Translations under genes and position numbers: made by a program
Shown: piece by piece, positions 41,301-53,985 of the stretch
How positions within the stretch are numbered: the first letter of the stretch is position 1
Layout of the letters: the number at the start of each line of letters is the position of its first letter
Notes under the pieces: generated by a model
The model's database searches: none
The model's input: only the letters and a program-made list of their open reading frames with translations
Told to the model about the DNA's origin: nothing
Source of the DNA: Mugil cephalus
Taxonomy: Eukaryota; Chordata; Actinopteri; Mugiliformes; Mugilidae
Length of the DNA: 64,000 bases
Direction: 5' to 3'
NCBI RefSeq assembly: GCF_022458985.1
Contig: NC_061790.1
Location: forward strand, 19,944,397-20,008,396

Positions 41301-44300
41301 AAAACAGACAAAGGAAAGAAGTGGAACACGCGACAATGGACACAGACAGGTGGACACAAAATAAAACAGGAAATGACAAGACGACACAAGACAAAAGTGA
41401 ATAAATTAACTTAACACCGTTTCTTAAAAAGGGTAGGACAGTGGTCAGGAGGATTAGCCGAGGCCAAAGTATAGGCAAGGGATGCCCTTTGGAACTGTGA
41501 AGGTTGATAAGAGACCAGAGGTGTTTGGAAGGGAGGGTGAGAGGAAAGGGTGGGTGGGTGGCAATGCAATAGTCATACATAAGGCTAGCTGTTCTAACTG
41601 AGGATGGATGAAGGTGAAGCAGGTATTTAAGCTGGAAGAGGCGCGGTTGAGGTGTGGTCCTGCTCTGGAAACTCGGTATTAAGCATCACTAAGAGAATAA
41701 TGGCTTCCTTCTAGATTGATTTATTTTTGAGGTTTGGCAGTACATGGAAACACAAACATGAAGGTACATACACGTGCAAGTGTGAAGGTCTCTTACAGAT
41801 TTTCTCCATTGGTTTGGCTCTTTTCTTGAAACAGAAATGACATTCTCAAAACTCTAAGATCATTTGGCAAAACAGTCTTACAGTTCAGCACAACACCATA
41901 GCTTACTTGCAAAAGCTCATATCTCTCTCAAAACTTTCCACTCATGCTTCAAAACTAAATTCCTTTCTCGTATAAATTTTCCCTTTAACACTGTGTAAAC
42001 ACCAAGTCAAAAAGTCAAAATGTTTACATGTTTTGTCACTATGGTAGAGGACAAATAAAATATCCCTCTTGTCCACCTCTCAGTCTGACAGTGGTTACTG
42101 AACTACTGTTTTTGTCTCACTAACAGAATACAATTATGTATAAAACTGAAAAATAAATACATAGGATTTTAGGGAGTGACCTCCAGGGTTTGACATCACA
42201 CATTGCACTCATACTGCCAAGGAAATTGGAACTATTTTCATTGTCACACAAGTAACTTCCATACATCAGAGTAAAAAAATGTATACAGCATAATATACTG
42301 TAATATAAACACAATACCAAGAAACAAGTAAAAGTATATGTAGCCTACAGTGTTGTAAATAAAGCTGGAGTTTCACAGTTAAAACTCCACCCTCCCTCTC
42401 CTAGTTACACCTGACTGTCAATTAATCAATTTATCAAATGTTCCAAGAGCTTCATATACGGTATTCATGCTATTGTGTTTTTAATTAATTTTGACAATTG
42501 TGCATGTGATGACTTCTTTTGGAGAGACCAACCATTAGACTGAGAATCAACAATCAGTTTATATTAAAAAGTCCTATTCACTTCGAAATGTGCTAAATGT
42601 AGGCTAACCATGCTAACTGTAGGCTGCCTGAACTTAATAATTTGCAAAGATGTACTGAGACATTTGCAAATTGATGAAATCAATGAGAAATTCAATTCTG
42701 TTGTGAACAGTTGGGGTTTGGAGGTTTGTCCATGTTATTTTTGTCATTTCTGTTTCAAGAAATGAGCCAAACTAATGGAGAAAACTATGATTAAAAATCA
42801 AGTTGTATCCCTTCTTCTTCTGTGGTTTAATGGCAACTTAGGGGAGGATTAGATTGGTGCCACCGGTTGTTTATATCAATGTGCCTAACTTGTGTGTGTA
42901 TGAGCTTACAATGTTGATAACCTGACAGTAGCAGATGGTACTTGTTACCACATAGAGTAGCATTTGGTAGTATGTGGCCAAAAATGCAGCTGTTAAGCTT
43001 CACTTAATGAAACGTTGCAAAAAGCTGACAGAAAATAGAATCACTTATCACACTTATGTGGAGTTTGCATGTTCTCCCTGTGTTCGCGTGGGTTCTCTCC
43101 GGGTACTCCGGCTTCCTCCCACCTCCAAAGACATGCTCGTTAGGCTAATTGGTGACTCTAAATTGACCCTAGGTATGCGTGTGAATGGTTGTATGTCTCA
43201 GTGTTATCCCTGCGATAGGCTGGTAGACTGGTCCAGGGTGTACCCTGCCTCTCGCCCGATGCCAGCTGGGATAGGCTCCAGCAACCCGCGCGACCCTAGT
43301 GCAGGATTAAGAGGTACGGAAGATGAGATGAGATGAGATCACATTGCATTCCCTTCCAGTTTTATATTGAAAAGATCATTGTCCTTGTGTCCAGTTGTGT
43401 CTGCTCCTCCCTCATCTGTGTCTTGTTACTTCTCTTTTTATATGTAATCTGTGTACTCCTCCTTAGTTTTACCTGACTCTTGTTCCTGCCTTTCCAGTGC
43501 TCTACTGAGTTTTACTGGATGTATTTGTGTGTCTTTTATATTTTTCCTTTTATGTTTTTAGTTTTTGGAAAATCTCTTGTTTGGATATCCTGCTACGCCA
43601 CTGCAGAGTTTTCTGTTAGTTCCCATTAAATAAACTTTTCTTTATTCTATAAAATGTGATAAAGAAAAGAATGGAAAAGAAGAAATTAAAATGAAACAAA
43701 AATTGTGCCTTAATCGCTTTTGCAATTTCACGATGTCTTTCCTTCTAAATTGCAGTAATACAACATAGGTGTCAAACTTGCAGCCCACCAGAGGCTCTAA
43801 TCTACCCCGCAGCATAAATTTGCAAAGAGCGAAAATTACATAGAATGCTGATTTTTTTAACGACAATAACTGCTATCCAAAATTTGTCCACTGTTGTAGT
43901 CAGAGAAGTGGACAGAACACAACACTGAGACTCAAGAGTAAACAACAGACAGCAATGAGCCCAAATTGCACTTAAGAAATTACATTTTTTAAAGATTTTT
44001 TTTTTAATTAAAATGTAAATATTTAAATGTTAACATTCTCCAAGCTAATTTGCTGTTCTTTGCACTAAAACTAATGGAAAAAATCTAGAGGTGTCGTTAC
44101 TTATAGGTTACTATGCTGAGATGTTACTGGGCCGGTCCACTAGAAATCAAATTGGGCTGAATGTGGCCATCCTTGACCACAAACAGGCAAATTACAACTC
44201 CACATTGTGCTCATTACCTTATCCACCTAAACGTCACCATCTCCCACAGTGACCGCAAACATTTCAGGTTTACTCTCCAGTGCTAGTCTAGTGTTTGCTT

Positions 44301-47300
44301 GCTGTTCCTAATTGTGTTTACGTGTGCTACATTGCTTTGGGGGTCTTCTACACCTTCAGCACTCTCATACTCTACTCATCTGGTTTCCAACCTGCTAGCC
44401 TGCACTCCACCATCCTCTGCTCTATGCCAAAATTAAGTGTCTCTCAAGGCTTTAGTGGGACTCAACTCAACAAATGCTTCATCGTAAAATATGGAGGCCC
44501 AGAATGAACATGGAGAAACAACAACAACAAAAACAAACAAAAAAAGGTGGAGAAAGTTTTGGGAGCTCCCAGGAAACTTTTGCGAAATATTGTGAAAGAG
44601 TTTTATCTATTTCTGGGTCAGTTCGACATTAAAGAAATATCAACAATGGAAGGCACTCAACTGGGGGAGAGTTTCATTATGTTTAATTTTGAGATTGTCT
44701 TCAAATACAAAGACTGTAAATCTGTGCTTGTCAGAAGGCACAGTGTCCATATAAGTGAGAGGCATTTGAAGAGGACACGTAAAGTGTACTCTGACCTGGT
44801 AGACTGAAGTTGAATATATTAGCAACCAATTGGGACCACCCCAAAAACTCCACGATCAGTGTCCTATACACCCTACACCCAACTGCAGAGTCATCAGAGA
44901 TCTTCTGCAGGTGGCAGGACACACAGCTGTATTGGAAATCAGAGGTGTAGAGAGTGAACAGAAAAGGAGATAAGACAGTCCCCTGTGGTGCCCCCACATT
45001 ACTGACAGTGGTATCTGACAGGGAGCCCCCCAGCCGCACAAACTGGGGCTGGACAGACTAATAATCACTTCAAGAGACAGTGGAGGAGCTGACACCCATC
45101 GACTGAAGGTTGAGAACTTTCTTGGGTTCCCTCAGAAAACTTTAATGGGATCTCACAGATTTATCTTTTTTCTACATGTTCTTCCAGGGCTCCATAACAA
45201 AACAGCAAAACATGTTATTTGGAAAGTATCCCACTTTCTGAATCTCTAGAATGATGCTACTCAATTGAAAAATTAGCATGACCCACAATATACCAGATAA
45301 ATATGGCAGGGTGATTGAGAATGAGCCTTAAAAGCAACATGAAAGATTCGGATGATGTATATGTGTAAATTGTCACCTATCTGCCAGTCCCAGGGTACCT
45401 TCAGCAGCTCCTTGTGTTCCATGATGGCCCTGCAACAGACCATAGACACAGATTAACAGATTAGGAAGTTTGTTTTGTACTGCAGTTTTTTGCTGTTTTG
45501 CAGTTGGCAAAATATTTCATCATTAACACCCTGTAAAACCACAGTATTATAAAGATGCGCTATTTCGGAATAAATAATGATAATACCTCAACTAATGTAC
45601 TGCTGGTCAATAAAGGAAGTTCTATAACAAGTGCAATTTTTCTCTGTGAAATGTACAGCACATAAGTACTGTTTGTTACTTACTGTAACCCGTGGCCTAT
45701 ATATATTTTCCTTCACACAAACTCACAGCTGAATTCCACTGAAGAAGGATCCAAAGAGTCCCATCATGCCGAGGAACTCCACACGACTCAAGTTCTTCAC
45801 AATGAACTCTTCACAGATGTTGGAGATTCCGTAAAGTGTTGCTCCTCCCAGAACCATAAGATCTCCATACAGCTTCTGCTCTCCTGGACAGAATAAGAAA
45901 GGCGAGAGGGAGGAAAGAAATTTTAACATGATGCTTGAGCAAATGAGCAGGGGTGCTAACGGAATGGAAAGTCTGCAAAGTCTGTAATGCATTATTTGTC
46001 AAACTCAAACCAAAACTACCTGTGTGTTTGGGTCTAGGTGAGCTGACTGCAATCAACTATGCATCTGGAGTGCTGTGTGCTGTGTGAGTGGATACTCACC
46101 GAGGCCTTGTTGGCGACCAAGTAGGACATCAGTTCCTGCCATGCAGCCAATACCCAGGAGACACAGTCCTGCCCCAACAAAGTGAACAGCCTTGTACCTT
46201 ACCAAGAGAAAGAACCTGGACAGCAGCAGGACCACTGGGATGACAAAGCAGTCTAACAGCTGAGAGGAAAAATGGAGTTACAGAGAAGACAACGTGATGA
46301 TTTATTTATTTTTTTTGTAGTTCACTTAGGCCCAGGACCATACACTAACATCTGTCCTAGGCAAATCGGTTGCAAGTGGCCAGCTTGCACTTTATGCTCT
46401 GTATGCAAATAAACACCAACGTCATTTGGGGTGCAGTAGAATATTGTAACAACGGTTGTCTCCGATTTGCACTGGTGTGTGAATAAGTGGGTAGATGTGT
46501 CATTGGCACTGTAAAGCACTGCGGTAGAAAAGCACTAGAGTAAGTAGAAGCATTTACTATATCACAACCCCTGTTCTTGTGTGTGTGTTTGTGTGTAATG
46601 ACATTACATGTATTTTCGAAAAAGCTGTAAAGTGTTCAACCAAAAGCATTTATACATGGATAGTTACCTGAAACTCTGGAAGCTTCCATATCCACAGCTT
46701 CATTGTATTGCTACTATTTGCACCACCTTAACACAGCTCCATTGCATACATTCACATTAATAGATCACATCAGCAACTAACCACATACTAATTATTAAAT
46801 TTAAACTATTTTATAATGGAATCACACATCTACAAGGACTGAATGTTTTAAAAAGCTCTCATAACCAATAAACAGACATCTATAATAGGGCTTTTGTCTT
46901 TTCAGGAGATCATTTATAATGTTTATAGCAGTTTTTTCTGAATGAATGAGGTAAACCTCCGTACTGTTCAATGGGTGGAGTACCTCTGTTGAGTAGGCAG
47001 TCCTTAATGTGACCTTGGACACATGTTCAAACTACGTCAAATGTCAAATGCAAACCCACACCACCTCCAAACGTGGTTTAAGACTGGATCACTCAAATCA
47101 CGTTCTTAATGCCCCCTGGGTGGGTTGACTCCTGTACATTAAGCTGGCCGCTTGTAATTTGATTGCCCAGGACGGGTGTTAATGAGAGGTCTGAACAAGG
47201 CTCCATTTCCAGACATTGGCATTGTTAGTAAAGATTAGTCAACAACACAAAACAAACTGGAGCAGAGCGGAAATGGAGATGTAGCATCAGAAAAAGGGGG

Positions 47301-50300
47301 AAGTAGTTAAGTGTTGAAAGATGTATGAAGATGAAAAGCTGTGGTTTAAAAATAAAAAAAAAAAAACACTTGAGATAAAATGCTGAGATTGCACAGTGTA
47401 TGTTGATGCCCAAAACCTTTATCGATTTCATTGAATAGCAATCCCAGGTAGACTGCACTTGAGGTGAACTGGTGGTCAAGTATGTGAAGGTTCTCTGTCT
47501 CCCTCAGATTAAAAATCTGAAGCATCTGCGGCAGCTGCACTGAAGGCAAAGCAAATTAGATTGTGACCGCAATGGTTTCTCTGAATGTAGTATCGAAAAA
47601 TATCAGGGGGGTTGTGAGTTGTATGTCTGCCCAGTAGGAAAACTGCCAGATCAACTCTAGCTAGCCAACTCTCACTCTGCCTGATTTCTGATTACACCAT
47701 AAAAACAAAAGATCTCCACAAGCAAATCAGAGAATGGTTCACTGACAAGTATACATGTGGGGATGGATACTAAAACCCCGGCACATGTTTAATTCTGCCT
47801 ACACTGAGCCATCCTCACAAACTGAGTGACTGTGCAAGAATGAAACGAGTGAGGGAGGGCATCAAGACATCTATGACTAGAAGACAGAAGCTTCAGCTGC
47901 TGAGATGGGAGAGACTCTGCACACAACAAATGTTGCACAGGTTCTTCAGCTGTCAAAGCTTCAAGGGTACAGCTTAAAGTTTGCCCAAAGGTATGCGGGA
48001 CATTCCAACTGGAAGAAGATTTTGATCTGATGAGACCAAGATGTAGTATTTCAGCCATCAGACTAGACACTGTATTTGATAGACACCAATCACCATATCA
48101 CCACCAACACAACACATTCACTTTGAAGCATGGTGGTGTAGCATCATGCTGTGGGGATGCATTTGTCACCAGACCCTAGACCCATACATCGATTGCGATT
48201 GGCAGATAGCTTGTGAAAGCAAGCTTGCATTCCATTGAAAAAATGTTTTAGATGTTAGTGTATCATTTATCAGTTGCACCTCCAGAACAGCAAGACAGTA
48301 TTTCTTTATTTCTTTCTTTTTTGTTTACCCTCAGTTCAGTGGCACAGATGCACAGCCATGCACAACTTCAACACTAGCAACTCAAGACTACCTTCTCTCA
48401 TAAAGACACTATTAATGTAAAGGTGTGGAGGAGGAGGGTACAATAAATCCAGCAAAATCTAGGGGGATCCTGTAGGATAGTCATTACCAATTATTAGGAA
48501 GAAGCATGTTAACATATTCAAAATGACACTGCTTGCGATTAGAGAGAGGCCCAAGGATCCTTTAGTGATGATGCGTTCGGCTCTGTAAATTATTTTCCAT
48601 AATGCTGAGAAGCTTTCTTTTTCTTTTTCAACAGCATGCTCACAGTCATCATCAAGATTTTTGACGGATGTCCTTCAGAGCCACATGTGTGTATGATGAG
48701 CAATGACTGTTGTTAAAGTGGTTCAAAAAAAAAGTGGTGGAATCCTACTTTGATGGTTTGTCCGTAAACATGCACACGTCTACAGATACCAACCTGTACA
48801 CTAGAAAGTGTAGTGTACTGGTAAGCCTTAAGGACCAGGTAGTTAGCTTCAATGTCAATCAAACCCAGAATCATGTATTTCCACCAGCGCTCCTTCAGAA
48901 TGGCCAGTAAGTTCCCTTGCCCTGGAAGGAGAAAGGGAAGGAGAAAATTTGGGGTAATAGGTGGGGTTGGGCTTCAACCATCAGCCAGCCAAGTCACAGT
49001 ATGTAGTGCCACTTAAAAGTAAAAGGAGTGTCAAAAGGCAAGTTGTTCCAAGAAAACTTCATTTTCTAGGTGCAGACCTCAGATTTCACTCATTTTGCAA
49101 TGTCTGGAGGCCATGTCTACTAGAGATGCAAACATGCATGCACCAAGAGGCATAAATAAGTGGTTGGGAGAGCGTAAAGATCACTGTAACATCTGTGCTT
49201 TAGAAGAAAATAGAAATAAAAACAAAGCTTCTGTGGGATTATAAGTTCATGATTGACAAGGAGCTGGTGCTCAACAGTCAGACATTATTGCAGTTGATGA
49301 GAAGCAGAAGTGAGTAGAGCAGTCCATCCCTAGAGTCAGCAAAGCTAGGAAGAGCAAACAGTAAAGTTCTATACTCCACTCACCCAGTTTCACTGTATGA
49401 TATACAACTTATTAGCTGTACAACCCAATGTTCACTGTATTAATCAGAGGCATTACAATTTAGTATATAATGCACATATATTATATACTCTTGCAAAGCA
49501 CACAAACAGGTCCATTGTCCTTATCTCCTGAATTACACACAATAATCGCTCCAGTCAGTGACCAGGTCAAAATGTATTGCACCCTAGGGAGGACTTTCAA
49601 AAGGCTCGTAATCTCATTCAGTTTGTGTTAGTCTCAAAAAATGTTCAAAAATAAAATGGGAAATAGTATATTCTAATAGCGAGTTTTATTTTGGGTACTC
49701 CTTATTCAATTAAACCAGGTAAGGCACTTACAGTATGATGCATGAAAGCGGATATTTGACTGAAAAGAGTTTAGGTATGCAAAAATGTATCCTCCACTTG
49801 TTAGAATATGTTGTGGATGTATGAACACTGCAATTTTAATTAGGCTTTAACTAAAAGAAATGACAATACATAATATATCAATATTGTTGATTGTGGCCCA
49901 ACAATTAACTGCTACAGTTTTGAGGCATCTTCTGGACTGTTGAGAAATGTTTACCTTGCCTGACTGCCAGCGTGGTGGTATAGACCAGAAACAGAAGGAT
50001 GTAGTTGAGAAAACTCTGGAACACTGGAGTGCAGGCATGGAAGTCATCAGCCAAGTACTTGCTGGTCAGACTGATACCACAGATTAACAAGGACAGGACC
50101 TGACCAAGGGCCAGAGTCACCAACAGGTCCCTGCAGAGGAAAAAAGGTCACATGTTTTTCACAGAGGATAAACAACAACTATGATCATAAATATAGGTAA
50201 TCTAATTATTGACTGTTGAATAATATACACAACATGGCAGGTATTGGTAACCCATGTTTACATAAATCAGTTGATTGGTAACAAGAATTTCCAGTACAGT

Positions 50301-52080
50301 AAGGTAAAATACATTTAACGCTGCAGAACTGGCCCAGCATACAGTATGCAGAGAACGTAGGACCCAAATGTGGGACACAAGGGAAGACAGAAGCAGGAAA
50401 CCAAAGAATTTTAATGAAAACTTACTAATCAGGAACAAAAATTGCTGCGGGGGAGGAAGACAAAAACTGACAGGGACACATAAGGAGCTGAACCGAAACA
50501 GGAGGAAACATCAACAGGAGTAACTGCACACCACTAGACAAGGGACAAAGGGGAAGACTATATGTAAGACTTTATAAAGAAAAAAGACTATATATGCACA
50601 CAAGGACTGAGGAGTGATGAGACACGGGTTAAACTAATCAGGGGAAGAACACACAAGGAGAAACAAATCAAACAATCAAAAGGGGAAACATAGGAAGTAA
50701 AGCAGGACATGCTGGGCTAACATTCTCTACCTGCCTCCATTCATTGCCTTGAGTTTTTTGCATCACTAATTCATTTTGACTGTGGATCTGTGGATTCCAA
50801 TCTCTTTATTGATGGTTCTGCAACCTTTTCAGGCCCAGTGAACAACAACAAGTCTTTTTCCAGGCCCCTCAGAAAACTCATCTGGCAATGCTATCACGCA
50901 CCTCTGAAGATGAGACTGTGACTTTTTTTTTTTTTTTTTAAACAAAACTGGCACTGGAAACACTCTATAGCACAAATTCACCACCATGCGGTGAACACTG
51001 CTTAAATATGTCAAGAAATGTCTGCAGACTTATTCGCTACCTGCCTCTGATAGAAATATGCTAGATTTAGAAATTTGCACTGGCGGGTAGGTACAAATCT
51101 ACACACAAACAGAAATCACTTTTTTTCAGCAGTAAATATGCGGATCACAAATTTTAACAACCAAAAATAAAGGATCATTACCCAAGGGGAAAACGTTACG
51201 GCCAGGTTAACAGAAGTCATACAGGTGCCTTATTTTTCTTTCTCTAACCTACTGTAAATTGCATTCACTTGTCTACATGATGCAGTGGGTCTGTTTTGTC
51301 ATGCCTTCAGTAGAATAGTTACGGTAGCATCCTTGGCAGCAAGGATAACACTACACACACACACACTTTGATATGGCGCTTATATGTCTGAAATTAGTCT
51401 AAAACAAAGATGAGACATGAAGGCAGGTATACGAAAGAAGCAAGGGAGGGCATTGGTTATTTTGTGTTATTTTTATGTGTTGCCACTGTAGAACGTGTAA
51501 ATGCTTAAGACGTACAGAGGGGAGTTCAAAGCTATACTGAGAGCGAGGCAGGTGGGTATAGATGAATGAGGGTCCAACAGATTAGGAAAAGGACAGCAGC
51601 CTTTGTGCAGTGAAGACTTTTTGTGGGCTACTGAACCCACCATGGGAGCACCTTTCTGCCAGTACACACAGAACCAAAAGGCACTGCTCCAGCACTCTGT
51701 GGTGCAGGAATGCCCGATCTCACACGCCTCGACAGACATACACAAAATACGCAAAAAAAAAAAAAAAAACGAGCGCAGCTTCACACGGCTGGCCATTAGA
51801 CACACATCTGTTGCACAAAATAAAGGCCTGCGGCTGAAGGATGAATGCAACGGTTCTGCGTTTGCAAAGTGAGCATGAAACAAAAAGGACTGGCAACTAT
51901 AACTGGCTGCCCTGCCCGCAGCGATCAGCGGTGGAGGAGTGGGAGGGATGCTCGCGTCCGCTCAGCGCCGCCAGCCTCATCTTACCTGGACAAGACCTTC
52001 CTGATCCGCAGGTACAAGCTCGGAGCTGGGGTTCCCGTACCCTTGGGAACACTCTCCGCGGTGGAGATGACAGAAATCAT
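35362..52080 (-). CDS. slc35f1: Solute carrier family 35 member F1 (complete, 8 coding exons, 385 aa)
   Basis: Predicted multi-pass membrane protein of the drug/metabolite transporter superfamily; the substrate is not established. Coding exons in gene order: 51986-52080, 49955-50130, 48794-48921, 46100-46259, 45727-45883, 45377-45429, 38573-38727, 35362-35595; they sum to 1158 nt with a stop. Diagnostic stretches: [99 protein letters not shown] and the end PVRVA. The start chosen ([14 protein letters not shown]) is the first ATG in frame; the frame is open upstream without another ATG in the part checked, and the human protein (408 aa) has a longer N-terminus. F1 is preferred over F2 because of the C-terminus and the neighbour nus1. 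Confidence 0.94.
36023..36945. mobile_element. Tc1/mariner-superfamily non-autonomous element with 25-26-bp inverted ends
   Basis: The left end (36023-36047) starts CAGTTTTTCTCAATTGCTAA; the reverse complement of the right end (36920-36945) starts CAGTTTTTCTCAATTTTCTA, and both end AAAACAC. Both sides are flanked by TA (36021-36022 and 36946-36947), the Tc1/mariner target. The interior has no intact transposase frame. It lies in slc35f1 intron 7. Confidence 0.75.
37150..37810 (+). repeat. Dispersed repeat shared with psmc6 intron 4 (copy 1)
   Basis: It matches the reverse complement of 62052-62510 over several blocks: GTGTCCGGTGGTGTGTT, TCATGAGAAGTGCTT, GAAGATCTGGTTCATAGGA, TTTGAATTTACATCCCTCC and GTCAAATGGCC. 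It ends in GTGGATCATTACAGCCTGTC, comparable to LINE 3' termini. Compared with the other copy it has about 220 extra bases. Both copies carry a similar frame ([11 protein letters not shown]...ETPFDT). Confidence 0.65.
39000..40940. other. Unclassified block in slc35f1 intron 6
   Basis: About 1.9 kb of moderately GC-rich sequence that is visibly unlike the AT-rich intron around it, with many GATGA/GGAATG phrases and no long open frame. It begins with a triplicated unit (ATGAATATGGACAAGT, about 39158-39200). It may be a mobile-element body; I cannot assign it. Confidence 0.3.
40945..41435. repeat. Dispersed fish repeat, GTCAGGACTGAAC type (copy 1)
   Basis: It begins TTGTCAGGACTGAACAAGG then CCAAATGCACAACTCGAAG, then A-rich text with TTTATATGCACACAAGG and ACCGGTGGAAACAATTAGG. 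The stretch at 50330-50715 shares the order CCCAAATG..., TATATGCACACAAGG, ACACAAGGAGAAACAA. The class is not assigned. Confidence 0.5.
41796..42786. mobile_element. Non-autonomous DNA element with about 42-bp inverted ends
   Basis: Left end (41800-41840) ATTTTCTCCATTGGTTTGGC then TCTTTTCTTGAAACAGAAATG. The reverse complement of the right end (42744-42784) is the same with about three differences. The interior is AT-rich with no transposase frame. The end style resembles the Tc1/mariner-type element at 36023. A TA next to each end would fit, but the exact tip is uncertain. Confidence 0.7.
43056..43339 (+). repeat. SINE-like retroposon, 5'-truncated, with (GATGA)n tail
   Basis: GTGGAGTTTGCATGTTCTCC, GGTACTCCGGCTTCCTCCCA, CTAATTGGTGACTCTAAATTG and GCTGGGATAGGCTCCAGCAA are hallmark blocks of a very common fish retroposon. 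It ends in GATGA repeats. A minus-strand copy with its tRNA-like head is at 55745-55941. Confidence 0.8.
43765..44177. mobile_element. Second copy of the GGTGTCAAAC...GAATGTGGCC element
   Basis: It starts ATAGGTGTCAAACTTGCAGC and ends TGGGCTGAATGTGGCC, with the internal TTATAGGTTACTATGC...GTTACTGGGCC block shared with 24750-25260. It lies in slc35f1 intron 6. Confidence 0.6.
44825..45100 (-). mobile_element. LINE reverse-transcriptase fragment (L2/Rex-like)
   Basis: The minus strand reads [20 protein letters not shown] then [20 protein letters not shown]. This is the RT block with the conserved PQG-S-P motif and the catalytic [FY]xDD region, here ISDDS, truncated on both sides. It is probably the same broad family as the fragments at 14565 and 59300. 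It lies in slc35f1 intron 6. Confidence 0.75.
46463..46558 (+). repeat. 3' fragment of the tRNA-SINE seen at 856
   Basis: CTGGTGTGTGAATAAGTGGG, CACTGTAAAGCACTGCGG and AGAAAAGCACTAGAG parallel the tail of the SINE at 856-1094. The tRNA head is absent. Confidence 0.6.
47690..48175 (+). mobile_element. Tc1-like transposase remnant
   Basis: The plus strand carries degraded Tc1 transposase text: GAAGAAGATTTTGATCTGAT, CCATCAGACTAGACACTG, TGAAGCATGGTGGTG and CATCATGCTGTGGGGATGC (from the conserved KHGGGSIMLWGCF region; here a base loss breaks the frame). It is a different family from the minus-strand copy at 6555. It lies in slc35f1 intron 3. Confidence 0.7.
50330..50715. repeat. Dispersed fish repeat (copy 2 of the 40945 type)
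   Basis: GTAGGACCCAAATGTGGGAC, CTGACAGGGACACATAAGG, ACTATATATGCACACAAGG, CTAATCAGGGGAAGAACAC. The order and wording match the repeat at 40945-41435 loosely. It lies in slc35f1 intron 1. Confidence 0.5.
51351..51367. repeat. Short (CA)n microsatellite
   Basis: Eight CA units in slc35f1 intron 1. Confidence 0.85.
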
Positions 52081-52340
52081 CCTTCTGGAGAGCGAGCGGA
52101 GATCAGCGCATTCTGTTCCGAGGCGTACCAGAGGAGAGGGAGGAGGAGGAGAAGGAGGAAGAGGAGGGGGAGGAGGGGGCGCAGGCTCACCTCAACGGCG
52201 GCGGAGTTGCGGACCCTCCTGATCTCCGGTCACGCGTGTGGGTATGGTGTGTGTGTGGAGACCTAGGGGGGCAGCAGAGGAGTGGGGTAGAGGGGTTTGC
52301 AGGGCAGCAGCCAGGTCGCAGAAGTGAAACAATCCCGCTG
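52081..52340 (-). promoter_or_regulatory. slc35f1: Presumed slc35f1 5' UTR and promoter, GC-rich with a purine tract
   Basis: It lies directly upstream of the slc35f1 start. GC content and CpG density are clearly higher than in the surrounding sequence. A (GGA/GGGA)n purine tract covers about 52132-52182 on the plus strand, so it is pyrimidine-rich on the slc35f1 sense strand. Confidence 0.45.
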
Positions 52341-53975
52341 CTGGAACGTCCTTCTTTGATTAGAATTAGATGGATTCAAAAACAGGTCCTGATTGACGCC
52401 GAGAGGCAAGTTCTACCACTAGGGGGCGTCGTTTCACCCGGGCTCCTTCCCAGGAGTCATACGTAATCATTTCATTTTGGAGATGAATGTGCACATTCTA
52501 GATGAAGGTCTTCTAGTTTCCCTAATTTAGTTCTACAATATAATATACTGAGAAATAAATGAAAAAGAATAATGTTGGATATAATGGATGATCCAGAGGC
52601 CCCTCCCCTCAACCCATAGGACCCAAAGAACACCACTAACAACATACTGTTTCCAGACCACAGGACCCTGTTTGGAGGCAAGTGAGGCCTACAGACCATT
52701 AGGAAGGTATGCTATATAATGTTATGCCTGATCAGTGTATAAACTCATTTGTGACATTGCTTTTTACTATCACAATTACCCAACTGCCTTATACAAAACT
52801 AATGGCTTGTATGGTGTTCCCGGTATAAGAAAACAAAACAAAAACATGATATTTAGATACAGGGCCTATTTAAACCATTTTGTAAATCTGCAAAATAAAA
52901 AGTTGCAAACACTTATTTTGAACATTCCTTTGCATTAGGTTATCTTTATAAAATATAGAAAAACAACAAACTAACAAGTCAGTAAAGACATCTCATTTGG
53001 GTATTTTGTATGAAAATACAAGGTCATTTAACATTAGCCCTCTTTAAGCCTTTTATGATTAAACTGCATGTGCTGATTAAAGATTTGTCCACAGATTCTC
53101 TCTTATTTGATGAGGATTTTCTGTTATGGACAGAGGACAAAGGATACATCTTCATCCAAGAAAACAACAGGGTATATCAAAGGTCATTAAAGGAAATCAA
53201 CATAATTATATTTGAACTATTTCACCCTTCTATATATTTATTTTGGCCCAGTCCCAGATGTTCTGTTCTTCCTTTGGACCAACTGAGGTTAATTAGTGGA
53301 AAACAAGAGTTTAGATTAAGAGTTGATGACACTTACCTTTCCAGAACACCTATCCACCTGCTTATTCACATACTTATCCACTCAAACAACTCAAAATGTA
53401 TCCATCCATCCATCTATAACCTGCCACCACTGAAAGCATTTGGTTGAAAAGGAAAGTTGACAACAGAAGGCCCCCGACAGCTGAGCAGCAGAAATCATGT
53501 TAGGAGAAAGAATTTTGATTTCAAAGCCATAACTGGTCTTCTTATTCTCCATGGTTTACAAACATGTTGTTAAATGCCTTATAGCATTAAAATAAGCGCA
53601 CATTTCTCAGAAAATACAGAGTTGTAGTGAATTGAAAATTAATTACAATTTTTATTGACATTTTACTTTTTGAACACACAGAGTGGTATTACTGGAACAT
53701 GAAATGTATGTCAAATCTATGAAAATGAGATGCATCTTCAGTGTGAACAGTCTGTTCAAGGTCTTATTTGACAAAGTCGTTAACTTAGTAGAGCTCGTGA
53801 TCTGCATTATTGATGGAGGCTGAGATAACTTGTCATTACCTGACCCACGCATGGTATGGTGGAGTCTTCAATCAAAGAAAACCAAGCTAGTCAAAATGAA
53901 TAGGTCAAGTTATAATGGTTCTGTTGTTAAGTATGGTGAAACTGATTGAATGTGAGCAGATACACAGACGGCGCA
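52341..53975. other. slc35f1-nus1 intergenic region
   Basis: No gene is supported. A 145-codon open frame at 53010-53447 has no recognisable domain and ends in (ATCC)n, a repeat-tail sequence. The last bases before 53980 are beyond the nus1 poly(A) site. Confidence 0.5.
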
Positions 53976-53979
53976 TTTC

Positions 53980-53985
53980 TTTATT
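53980..53985 (-). terminator. nus1: Likely nus1 poly(A) signal
   Basis: TTTATT on the plus strand (AATAAA on the minus strand), giving a 3' UTR of about 500 bases. Confidence 0.55.

Noticed and set aside
51841-52266. 125- and 141-codon plus-strand frames rich in Gly/Glu/Arg
   Set aside because: They overlap slc35f1 exon 1 in antisense and run through a GGA-repeat tract, which produces such frames by chance.
53010-53447. 145-codon open frame between slc35f1 and nus1
   Set aside because: No recognisable domain, AT-biased composition, and the end is a simple repeat; no splice partners seen.
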